Notes under the pieces: generated by a model
Seen by the model: the letters and a program-made list of their open reading frames with translations, nothing else
Told to the model about the DNA's origin: nothing
Database searches by the model: none
Translations under genes and position numbers: made by a program
In this document: piece by piece, positions 1-5,658 of the stretch
How the letters are laid out: each line of letters opens with the position of its first letter
How positions within the stretch are numbered: position 1 is the first letter of the stretch
DNA from: a bacterium
GTDB lineage: Bacteria > Patescibacteriota > Minisyncoccia > UBA6257 > GWB1-50-10
DNA length: 7,794 nucleotides
Assembly: GCA_021814805.1 (NCBI GenBank)
Contig: JAKAHT010000018.1
Location: forward strand, 1 to 7,794
Direction of reading: 5' to 3'

Positions 1-249
1 GTCTGCGGGCTCCAGGTCTTGGCTAAAGTCAAACACGCCAGATGCCCATTATGTGACGGAAAAACCAAAACGAGAACTCTCGATAAACCGGAAGTCATAA
101 AAGTCCGCTTGGATGAATTTAAAAACAGGACTTATCCGATAGTGGTGAGAGTCAAGAAAGAAAAATACAAAGTTTATGAAATAGACGGTACGCCGGCGCC
201 CTTCGAAGTGCACGAAAAAATAATAAAAGCCTTAAAACTGAAAAAATAA
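1..249 (+). CDS. adk: Adenylate kinase, C-terminal part (5' end cut by window)
   Basis: Adenylate kinase interconverts ATP + AMP and 2 ADP in the cytosol. Only the last 82 residues are here, and the frame is open to base 1. Counting from the first codon, Cys15-x-x-Cys18 is the second half of a zinc-type LID, and Cys2-Gly3 could be the last Cys of the first pair. Arg25 and Arg36 are 11 residues apart, the spacing of the nucleotide-binding Arg156/Arg167 in E. coli Adk, and the intervening Asp28/Val32 fit that motif. The end has the family's IDG (61-63) followed by a helix ending in KAL. A TTG codon at 19 could be read as a start, but it lies inside the LID and would give a non-functional fragment. 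The stop TAA overlaps the map ATG by one base, and the adk-map order is common in bacterial ribosomal-protein clusters. The family call rests on motif matching only. Confidence 0.85.
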   Translation, partial: VCGLQVLAKVKHARCPLCDGKTKTRTLDKPEVIKVRLDEFKNRTYPIVVRVKKEKYKVYEIDGTPAPFEVHEKIIKALKLKK

Positions 250-1013
250 TGATCCTCTTAAAAAAGGACAAAGATATAGAAGGGCTCCGAAAATCCGGAC
301 GCATCCTCGTGAACATTCTTTTGACTTTGAAAGAAATGGCCAAGGAAGGGGTGAGTCTTATGGATTTGGAGAACAAAGCGAGGGAAATGCTCAAAGAAGC
401 GGGAGCTTCTTCGGCTTTTTTGAACTACAAACCAGAAGGCGCGCAAAAACCTTATCCGGCTGCTCTCTGCACTTCTTTAAATGATCAAATCGTTCATGGC
501 CAGCCTTCCGACAGAAAACTCGATAACGGAGATATTTTAAAAATTGATTTCGGCGTTGTTTTTGAAAACTGGATAACCGATGCCGCTTTGACTTTAGGCA
601 TAGGAGAAATAAGCGAGGAGGCAAAATTGCTTATAAAAACCACCGAAGAGGCTTTAAACGAGGCTTTAACGGCCGCCAAGACGCCCAAGGCGAGACTGGG
701 AGATATAGGCTGGATCATAGAAAACACAGCCGAAAAGAACGGCTTAAGCGTCGTTGAGGGACTGACCGGACACGGCGTGGGATTCAAACTCCACGAAGAC
801 CCAATAGTTTACAACTACGGCAATAAAGGCGAGGGGATGCTTCTAAAAAAAGGATTGGTCATAGCGATTGAGCCGATGCTTTCAGCCGGCTCGTCGCAAT
901 TTAGACAGGCCAAAGATGACAGCTTTTATACCAAGGACGGATCACTTTCAGCTCATTTTGAAAAAACAATAGCCGTTACTGATAACGGCATAGAAATTCT
1001 TACCGCTTTTTAA
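249..1013 (+). CDS. map: Type I methionine aminopeptidase
   Basis: Removes the initiator methionine from nascent proteins in the cytosol using a two-metal centre. The 254-aa length is normal for bacterial type Ia. All five metal ligands are present at the expected spacing: Asp100 (in KIDFG), Asp111 (in ITDAALT), His175 (in GHGVG), Glu208 (in AIEPM) and Glu238 (in FEKT). The catalytic-site histidines His83 (VHG) and His182 (LHEDP) are also there. The Trp common just before the last ligand (sWsAqfE) is Leu233 here, a mild substitution. There is no N-terminal zinc-finger or SH3 extension. The ATG overlaps the adk stop codon (TAATG), so translation is probably coupled, and no Shine-Dalgarno is obvious. 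The gene ends 2 nt from the convergent topA stop with no terminator between them. Confidence 0.97.
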   Translation: MILLKKDKDIEGLRKSGRILVNILLTLKEMAKEGVSLMDLENKAREMLKEAGASSAFLNYKPEGAQKPYPAALCTSLNDQIVHGQPSDRKLDNGDILKIDFGVVFENWITDAALTLGIGEISEEAKLLIKTTEEALNEALTAAKTPKARLGDIGWIIENTAEKNGLSVVEGLTGHGVGFKLHEDPIVYNYGNKGEGMLLKKGLVIAIEPMLSAGSSQFRQAKDDSFYTKDGSLSAHFEKTIAVTDNGIEILTAF

Positions 1014-1015
1014 CT

Positions 1016-2980
1016 TTACTCTTCTTCTTCGGAAGCCGTGCCGGGTTTTTTCCAACTCGACCAGTCGCAATCGGGATATCTCGAGCAGCCGTAGAATATC
1101 CTGCCTTTTTTCGTCTTTTTTAAACGTATTTCTCCTTCGCCGCATTTGGGACAAGGGCCGAATTTTTCGCTCGGCTTCACGATTGATTTGGTGTTCTTGC
1201 ATTCGGGGAATCCGGAACAAGCCAGAAATTTCCCGAACCGGCCGACTTTGATTACCATCGGCCGGCCACACTTGTCGCACTTCTCGTCGGTCATTTGTGG
1301 AGCCAGTGTTTCTTCTTTTTTGACGCTCTCGTATTTTTCTTTTAATTCTTTGGAAAAGGGTTCATAAAAATCCCCGATGAGTTTTCGCCAATTTTCTTTG
1401 CCTTCAGCCACACCATCCAGACCTTCTTCCATTTTGACCGTAAATTGAATGTCCATTATTTCTGGAAAATTTTCCACGAGGACTTTATTAACTAGTTCGC
1501 CGGTTTCTGTCGGCTCGAATCTCCGGTCTTTGTTCTTGATGACGTAATTTCTGGTTTGAATCACTGAAATTATTGGCGCATAAGTGGAAGGCCGGCCGAT
1601 ACCGTAAGTCTCGAGCGTCTTTATGAGGCTCGCTTCGTTGTATCTCGCCGGCGGTTCTGTGAAATGTTCCGTGGGCTCGAGCTTTACGAGCGAGACTTCT
1701 TTTCCCACTTCTATATCCGGTAATGTTTTTTCTTCAAATTCCTGAGACCAGACCCTCTGGAAACCGTCGAACTTCAAAGCTATGCCGTTGGATTTAAAGA
1801 TGTACTTATCGGCTGAAATCTCTAGACTTTTGGTGTCGAAAACCGCCTGAGGCATTTGAGAAGCTATAAATCTTCTCCAAATGAGATCATAGAGTTTGCT
1901 TTCTTTGGCATCCTCCAATTTTATTTTATCGGGGTGAAGGAGGGGATTGGTGGGTCTTATGGCTTCATGAGCTTCCTGAGCCAGTTTGGATTTGTTTTTG
2001 AAAAACCTCGGCGAATCCAAAAGATATTTCTCGCCGAATTCTTCTTTTATGAATTTTCTGCCGGCAGTTATGGATTCGGCGGACAAATTCAGAGAATCCG
2101 TCCTCATATAAGTGATGAATCCGTTTTCATAAAGGCGCTGAGCGAGCATCATGGTTTGCTTGGCGCTGAATCTCAAGCGGCGGTTGGCTTCCTGTTGCAT
2201 GGTACTCGTGGTAAAAGGCGGCAGGGGGTTCCGCCTGTATTCCTTGCTTGAAGCGTCCGATATTTCGAACTTGGCTTTTTCAAGGCGAGATACTATCTCA
2301 TCCATATCAGCTTTATCTTTGATGCCTGGTTTTTGAACCGGCTTCCCGTCTACCTTATATAAGAAGGCTCTGAATTCTTCTTTGGCGCTTTTGTCTTTCA
2401 AAACCGCGTCCAAAAGCCAATAACCTTCCGGCTTAAACTTCCTTATCTCTTCTTCCCGTTCCACTATGAGCCTCAAAGCCACCGATTGTACCCGGCCGGC
2501 TGAAAGACCTCTAAATATTTTTTTCCAAAGAAAAGGAGAAAGCTCGTAGCCCACCAATCTATCAAGTATGCGCCTTGCTTGTTGAGCATCCACCAAATCC
2601 ATATTGATGGTTCTGGGTTTCTTTAAAGATTCCTTGAGAGCTTCTTCGGTTATCTCATGAAAGACTATTCTTTCCGGATCGCCCGGCAGATCGAGAACTT
2701 TGGACAAATGCCAAGCGATGGCTTCTCCTTCCCGGTCTTCATCGGTCGCGAGTATTACACCTTCCGCCTTGGCGGCCAGTTTTTTGAGGGAGGTGGCCAC
2801 TTTCTTTGATTTTACCGGAATTATGTAATGCGGTTCGAAACCGTGCTCCACATCTATGCCGATTTTGCTTTTGGGCAAATCTCTTATGTGTCCGAAGGAT
2901 GATTCCACCTGGAAATCTTTGCTTAAAAATTTCGTTATTGTCTTGGCTTTGGTGGGGGATTCAACTATTACGAGTTTCAT
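1016..2980 (-). CDS. topA: DNA topoisomerase I (type IA)
   Basis: Relaxes negative supercoils by single-strand breakage and passage through a 5'-phosphotyrosine intermediate. The 654-aa protein starts with the TOPRIM domain: Glu7 in VIVESPTKAKTI and the acidic triad region DEDREGE at 80-86. The core follows, with LVGYELSPFLW (142-152), GLSAGRVQSVALRLI (158-172) and the catalytic Tyr291 in ITYMRTDS with Arg293. QEAHEAIRPT (335-344) and YGIGRPSTYA (459-468) are further family signatures. Two C-terminal tetracysteine zinc ribbons are visible: Cys568/571/588/594 and Cys610/613/632/638. E. coli TopA has 865 aa; the shorter length here comes from a reduced C-terminal region, which is common in small genomes. 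The tail is acidic (EEEE). The start lies 2 nt after the dprA stop, so the pair is an operon; the sequence before the ATG has a weak AAGAAG purine tract. Confidence 0.98.
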   Translation of the reverse strand: MKLVIVESPTKAKTITKFLSKDFQVESSFGHIRDLPKSKIGIDVEHGFEPHYIIPVKSKKVATSLKKLAAKAEGVILATDEDREGEAIAWHLSKVLDLPGDPERIVFHEITEEALKESLKKPRTINMDLVDAQQARRILDRLVGYELSPFLWKKIFRGLSAGRVQSVALRLIVEREEEIRKFKPEGYWLLDAVLKDKSAKEEFRAFLYKVDGKPVQKPGIKDKADMDEIVSRLEKAKFEISDASSKEYRRNPLPPFTTSTMQQEANRRLRFSAKQTMMLAQRLYENGFITYMRTDSLNLSAESITAGRKFIKEEFGEKYLLDSPRFFKNKSKLAQEAHEAIRPTNPLLHPDKIKLEDAKESKLYDLIWRRFIASQMPQAVFDTKSLEISADKYIFKSNGIALKFDGFQRVWSQEFEEKTLPDIEVGKEVSLVKLEPTEHFTEPPARYNEASLIKTLETYGIGRPSTYAPIISVIQTRNYVIKNKDRRFEPTETGELVNKVLVENFPEIMDIQFTVKMEEGLDGVAEGKENWRKLIGDFYEPFSKELKEKYESVKKEETLAPQMTDEKCDKCGRPMVIKVGRFGKFLACSGFPECKNTKSIVKPSEKFGPCPKCGEGEIRLKKTKKGRIFYGCSRYPDCDWSSWKKPGTASEEEE

Positions 2981-2982
2981 TT

Positions 2983-3876
2983 TTATTTCTTCTTGATTCC
3001 GAATTTCCCGGCTTTTTCCTCGATCAATCCGTAAAGCAGAAGGAAAGTCAGCTTCTTATTTATTATATGAATTTCAAGATGAGTTATTTCCGCTAAATTG
3101 TCAATGGTAAGCGGAATTCCTGATTTCTCGAGAGAAAGAAGCAGTAGAGTTTCGGAATCGTCCAGGGAGCCTGCTCTTTCCGTCGAACTTCCTAATTTCA
3201 TACCGAGATCCTGGATAGTCTGGAAAATGTCATCCAGTATGTCTTTAGAGCCCGAAACGAGCCTCGCGCCGTTTCTTATTAAAAGATGAGATCCTTCATA
3301 ATTCTTGTCCCTTACCCTTCCCGGCACCACGAAAACATCCCGGCCCTCCTCGGCGGCGAATCTCGCTGTCGTAAGAGCTCCGGATTTTATCGGCGCTTCG
3401 ATAACCACCGTGGCTACGGAAAGGCCGGCTATTATCCTGTTTCTTTCCAGGAACCTCGACTGATAAGGGGGCTCTTCCGGCTGGTATTCCGATATCAACG
3501 AACCGCCGTTTTCCAAAATATCCGATGCCAGTCTTTCGTTTAGAGCCGGATAAACCGACTTGAGGCCGTTAGCCAAAACCGCTATCGTCTTTCCTTTGGT
3601 TTTCAAAGCTCCCAGGTGAGCGGCCGAGTCTATGCCCATAGCAAGACCGCTTATGACCGTGAAACCTTCCCGCGAAAGTTCCTCCGATATTTTGGAAGCG
3701 ACGATTTTTCCTTCTTCAGTCGCTTTTCTTGTCCCAACTATGGCTATCGTCGGCTCTTTTGCCGAGGGCAAAATTCCCCGGTAAAACATTTTTATCGGTG
3801 CACCCTTGGTCTCTCTTAGGAGAAGGGGATAAGCTTCATCTCCCAAAGAAACGGTATTGATTTTGAAATCAATCAT
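2983..3876 (-). CDS. dprA: DNA processing protein DprA
   Basis: Binds incoming single-stranded DNA during natural transformation, protects it and loads RecA; it is cytosolic. The 297-aa protein has the Rossmann-like DprA fold: VGTRKAT (47-53), SGLAMGIDSAAH (76-87), FLERNRIIAGLS (142-153), SGALTTARFAAEEGRD (165-180), VVPG (183-186) and GSHLLIRNGA (195-204). A winged-helix-like C-terminal domain spans about 240-297. The N-terminal SAM/HhH-like domain of longer homologues is missing, because the protein begins just before the YPLLL segment that precedes the core. The sequence AAAGGA abuts the ATG, too close to act as a normal Shine-Dalgarno. The dprA-topA order is widespread in bacteria, so adjacency alone does not prove competence. 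It is divergent from the PilO-like gene with a 43-nt gap. Confidence 0.96.
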   Translation of the reverse strand: MIDFKINTVSLGDEAYPLLLRETKGAPIKMFYRGILPSAKEPTIAIVGTRKATEEGKIVASKISEELSREGFTVISGLAMGIDSAAHLGALKTKGKTIAVLANGLKSVYPALNERLASDILENGGSLISEYQPEEPPYQSRFLERNRIIAGLSVATVVIEAPIKSGALTTARFAAEEGRDVFVVPGRVRDKNYEGSHLLIRNGARLVSGSKDILDDIFQTIQDLGMKLGSSTERAGSLDDSETLLLLSLEKSGIPLTIDNLAEITHLEIHIINKKLTFLLLYGLIEEKAGKFGIKKK

Positions 3877-3896
3877 TCCTTTGGTCGGCTCGTTAA

Positions 3897-3905
3897 TGGT
3901 ATAAT
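3897..3905 (+). promoter_or_regulatory. Extended -10 promoter for the PilO-like gene
   Basis: A perfect extended -10 element, TGG followed by TATAAT at 3900-3905. No convincing -35 is present, which extended -10 promoters can tolerate. Transcription would start near 3912, giving a leader of only about 8 nt before the ATG at 3920, with no Shine-Dalgarno. On the minus strand the same bases offer TATACC (3903 to 3898), a possible weaker -10 for dprA, so the two divergent promoters may overlap. Confidence 0.6.
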
Positions 3906-3919
3906 GGAATCAAAAGTAA

Positions 3920-4447
3920 ATGGAACAATTTAGGAAACGCCTGACAAACGAGCTTATTATTTCCTTTATTATAATAATAGCACTTATCGCCGGAATTTTG
4001 TTTTTTAAGGGAAATATCAGTTCTTACGCCATGAACATAATGAACGCAAGGACGGAACTTTCGAAAATATCGAGCGGATTACTTGAACTTTCCAGGCTCC
4101 AGGCTCAATACAACGAAGCGGCCGGATATTTCGACGTTTTGAGCAACATAGTGCCGTCTTATTACAATCTCATAAACCTCAATAAAGATTTGCAGTCCAT
4201 AGCTTCTTCCAATAATTTAAGCTATTCTTTTTCATTTGCTGGTGAAAACCCCAAGACGGCCGACGGCTTCGGTTCGATAAACTTCAATTTGGCGGTAAGC
4301 TCGGCCAATTTGAACGATCTTCTTTCTTTCTTGAATTCGCTCCAAAAATTCAAATACCTGACGGCTGTCGACGGTGTATCCTTCAATTCCAGCCAAGGGA
4401 CAAATATCATCACTATGTCGGTCAAAGGAAGGGTATTCTATAAATAA
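3920..4447 (+). CDS. PilO-like type IV pilus inner-membrane protein
   Basis: A bitopic membrane protein of 175 aa. It has a short basic N-terminus (residues 1-9), one transmembrane helix at about 11-29 rich in Ile/Leu, a helical, probably coiled-coil stretch at about 38-75, and a small alpha/beta domain at about 80-175. The topology, the VP...L..L...L..IA pattern around 78-95 and the NFNLAVSSANLNDLLSFLNSLQK segment (seen at 121-143) resemble PilO, which pairs with PilN in the alignment subcomplex linking the cytoplasmic PilM/motor to the outer parts of the type IV pilus. No pilM or pilN is adjacent; instead it has its own promoter and a 3-nt spacer to a 69-aa membrane protein. PilO sequences diverge strongly, so this is a fold and topology call; a PilN-like or GspM-like protein is the alternative. 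Confidence 0.65.
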   Translation: MEQFRKRLTNELIISFIIIIALIAGILFFKGNISSYAMNIMNARTELSKISSGLLELSRLQAQYNEAAGYFDVLSNIVPSYYNLINLNKDLQSIASSNNLSYSFSFAGENPKTADGFGSINFNLAVSSANLNDLLSFLNSLQKFKYLTAVDGVSFNSSQGTNIITMSVKGRVFYK

Positions 4448-4450
4448 AAA

Positions 4451-4660
4451 ATGGAAAGATTCAGAAAAGCCAAATCATCGAGGCAAAAAATATTCCTGCT
4501 ATTGGCCTTTTTCATGATCATCTTGACCGCCTTCTTCGTAATCTACTTTACGGTTTCATTGGGCGACGATATAAACGCCACACTGAAACTCCCGCCCAAA
4601 ATAGAATCGAGCGCCCAGTTTGACATACAGGGCTTCCAAAAATTAAACTTAACGCAGTGA
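4451..4660 (+). CDS. Small single-span membrane protein, unknown function
   Basis: A 69-aa protein that starts 3 nt after the PilO-like stop and is almost certainly co-transcribed with it. It has a basic N-terminus (residues 1-13), one hydrophobic helix at about 13-36, and a short polar tail with KLPPK (46-50) and FDIQGFQKLNL (57-67) that would lie outside the membrane. The first residues (MERFRK) resemble those of its neighbour (MEQFRK). I do not recognise a named family. From memory, small proteins of this shape, with a C-terminal FD...F..L segment, accompany pilM/N/O-like genes in Patescibacteria; that is an unverified impression. A pilus accessory role (PilP-like position) is a guess from context. 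The stop TGA lies 12 nt before tRNA-Ile, and the 3' end of the gene contains the likely tRNA promoter. Confidence 0.7.
   Translation: MERFRKAKSSRQKIFLLLAFFMIILTAFFVIYFTVSLGDDINATLKLPPKIESSAQFDIQGFQKLNLTQ
4620..4649 (+). promoter_or_regulatory. Candidate sigma70 promoter for the tRNA-Ile/tRNA-Ala pair
   Basis: A perfect -35 box TTGACA (4620-4625), an 18-bp spacer and a -10 TAAACT (4644-4649, four of six consensus positions including the key T1, A2 and T6). The predicted start is near 4656, about 17 nt before the tRNA-Ile 5' end, a sensible precursor leader. The promoter lies wholly inside the last 40 nt of the 69-aa membrane protein gene. Confidence 0.55.
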
Positions 4661-4672
4661 TGGGTATAGTTT

Positions 4673-4744
4673 GGGCATGTAGTTCAGTGGTAGAACGCTG
4701 TCCTGATAAGACAGAGGTCGATGGTCCGATTCCATCCATGCCCA
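4673..4744 (+). tRNA. tRNA-Ile(GAT)
   Basis: A full 72-nt cloverleaf can be folded by eye. The acceptor is GGGCATG/CATGCCC with discriminator A4744. The D-arm is GTTC/GAAC with loop AGTGGTA. The anticodon stem is CTGTC/GACAG with loop CTGATAA (anticodon GAT), the variable loop is AGGTC, and the T-stem is GATGG/CCATC. The T-loop reads TCCGATT, so position 55 is C instead of the nearly universal U (pseudouridine 55). CCA is not encoded; the bases after A73 are CAA, so a CCA-adding enzyme is needed. It is separated by 10 nt from tRNA-Ala and is probably co-transcribed with it. Confidence 0.95.
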
Positions 4745-4754
4745 CAAAATCAAA

Positions 4755-4830
4755 GGGCCGTTAGCTTAGTTGGTAGAGCACCTCATTTGCAATGAGGAGG
4801 TCAGCGGTTCGAATCCGCTACGGTCCACCA
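4755..4830 (+). tRNA. tRNA-Ala(TGC)
   Basis: A 76-nt cloverleaf with encoded CCA (4828-4830). The acceptor GGGCCGT/ACGGTCC contains the G3:U70 wobble pair, the main identity element for alanyl-tRNA synthetase. The D-arm is GCTT/GAGC, and the anticodon loop is TTTGCAA (anticodon TGC) on a CCTCA/TGAGG stem. The variable loop is AGGTC and the T-arm AGCGG-TTCGAAT-CCGCT. Together with tRNA-Ile(GAT) it forms the pair usually found in 16S-23S spacers, but no rRNA flanks it here. Encoded CCA contrasts with the other two tRNAs in the window. Confidence 0.97.
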
Positions 4831-4832
4831 TA

Positions 4833-4850
4833 GTGAATCTATAGATCCAC
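4833..4850 (+). promoter_or_regulatory. 18-bp dyad, possible operator upstream of the methyltransferase
   Basis: GTGAATCTATAGATCCAC is an inverted repeat with 9-bp half sites and a single mismatch (A at 4836 against C at 4847). It starts 2 nt after the tRNA-Ala CCA, covers the place where a -35 box would lie, and ends 12 nt before the extended -10 of the methyltransferase gene. That position suits a dimeric repressor or activator. It is not followed by a T tract, so it is not an intrinsic terminator, but in RNA it could instead be a trailer hairpin of the tRNA precursor. Confidence 0.45.
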
Positions 4851-4859
4851 CGGGAAAAC

Positions 4860-4868
4860 TGCTAAAAT
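4860..4868 (+). promoter_or_regulatory. Extended -10 promoter of the methyltransferase gene
   Basis: TGC followed by TAAAAT (4863-4868; five of six matches to TATAAT) is an extended -10 element. A start 7 nt downstream of the box is the A of the ATG at 4875, which predicts a leaderless mRNA. No -35 is recognisable; the dyad at 4833-4850 occupies that region. Confidence 0.5.
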
Positions 4869-4874
4869 ATCCAC

Positions 4875-5645
4875 ATGAGTACGGACAAAGATACGATTGA
4901 TTCATATGGTAACTACGCCGAGCAATGGGCTAAAAGGATGCGTAGCCACGAAAACATCGCTCACGAATATTTGGAAAAACCAGCTATGTATAAACGGCTG
5001 CCTGATCTTAAAGGTAAAAGCGTATTGACAATCGGGTGTGGTACAGGCGAAGAATGCGAACACATAAAATCACTCGGAGCAGGCAAAGTTGTCGGCATTG
5101 ATATTTCCGAAGGTCTTATTGAATATGCCCGAAAAAGTTACCCCGACATAGAATTTCATGTCATGGATATGGAACAAATTGAGTTGAATGAAAAGTTTGA
5201 TTTTGTCTACTCAAGTTTGGTAATGCACTATGTTGAATCGTGGAAGAAAACTCTCAATAATATTTACGATGTAATGAAAGATGACGCGATTTTTCTTTTT
5301 TCAACACATCACCCGGCGACATGGGGCGCTCAAAGAACTCGAAGCGAAACCGAACGGATATCTTTGCTGGGCTATAAAAAACTAAAGAAAAATCAGGAGT
5401 GCGAGGTTATTGGTGATTACCTCAATACCCGCAAAATCAAAGACGTCTGGTTCGGTAATTTTGACGTCAGTTATTACCACCGCCCTCTTGAAAACATAAT
5501 TGGAGATATCCTATCCTCAGGATTTAAAATTGTTGATTTTGCGGAGCCGAAAGCCGTTCCTGCGGCAAAGGAAAAAGACAAAATCTTTTATGAAATTCAC
5601 GATAAAATTCCCTTGTTTATGATCTTCGCTCTTAAAAAGAAATAA
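4875..5645 (+). CDS. Class I SAM-dependent methyltransferase
   Basis: A 256-aa Rossmann-fold methyltransferase of the broad UbiE/Methyltransf_11-like group; the substrate is unknown and probably a small molecule. The SAM-binding motif I is VLTIGCGTGEEC (50-61), with the glycine loop GCGTG at 54-58. The acidic residue binding the ribose is Asp76 in GIDIS, motif III is MDMEQI (97-102), and the post-motif strand is FDFVYSSLVMHYV (108-120). A C-terminal YYHRPLENIIGDILSSGFKIV stretch begins at residue 200 and ends near 220; it recurs in this family and may shape the acceptor pocket. There is no transmembrane segment. By hand count four 60-nt lines of the gene are about 37% GC against about 50% in two lines of dprA, and codon choice is more AT-ending, so it may be acquired. 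It sits just behind the tRNA pair and 13 nt before the next gene. Confidence 0.9.
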   Translation: MSTDKDTIDSYGNYAEQWAKRMRSHENIAHEYLEKPAMYKRLPDLKGKSVLTIGCGTGEECEHIKSLGAGKVVGIDISEGLIEYARKSYPDIEFHVMDMEQIELNEKFDFVYSSLVMHYVESWKKTLNNIYDVMKDDAIFLFSTHHPATWGAQRTRSETERISLLGYKKLKKNQECEVIGDYLNTRKIKDVWFGNFDVSYYHRPLENIIGDILSSGFKIVDFAEPKAVPAAKEKDKIFYEIHDKIPLFMIFALKKK

Positions 5646-5658
5646 TCTTACAACCAAA

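Noticed and set aside
948..1280. 110-codon minus-strand frame at the map/topA junction
   Set aside because: It overlaps the topA zinc ribbons in another frame and the end of map; it has no recognisable domain.
1856..2251. 131-codon plus-strand open frame inside topA
   Set aside because: It is antisense to a strongly conserved part of topA and its translation shows no family features.
4665..4670. TATAGT directly before tRNA-Ile as its -10 box
   Set aside because: It ends 2 nt before the mature tRNA 5' end, so transcription would start inside the tRNA; the TTGACA/TAAACT pair upstream fits better.
4660..4764. A 34-codon frame starting in a TGATG overlap after the 69-aa gene
   Set aside because: It runs through tRNA-Ile and into tRNA-Ala; the tRNA folds explain the sequence fully.
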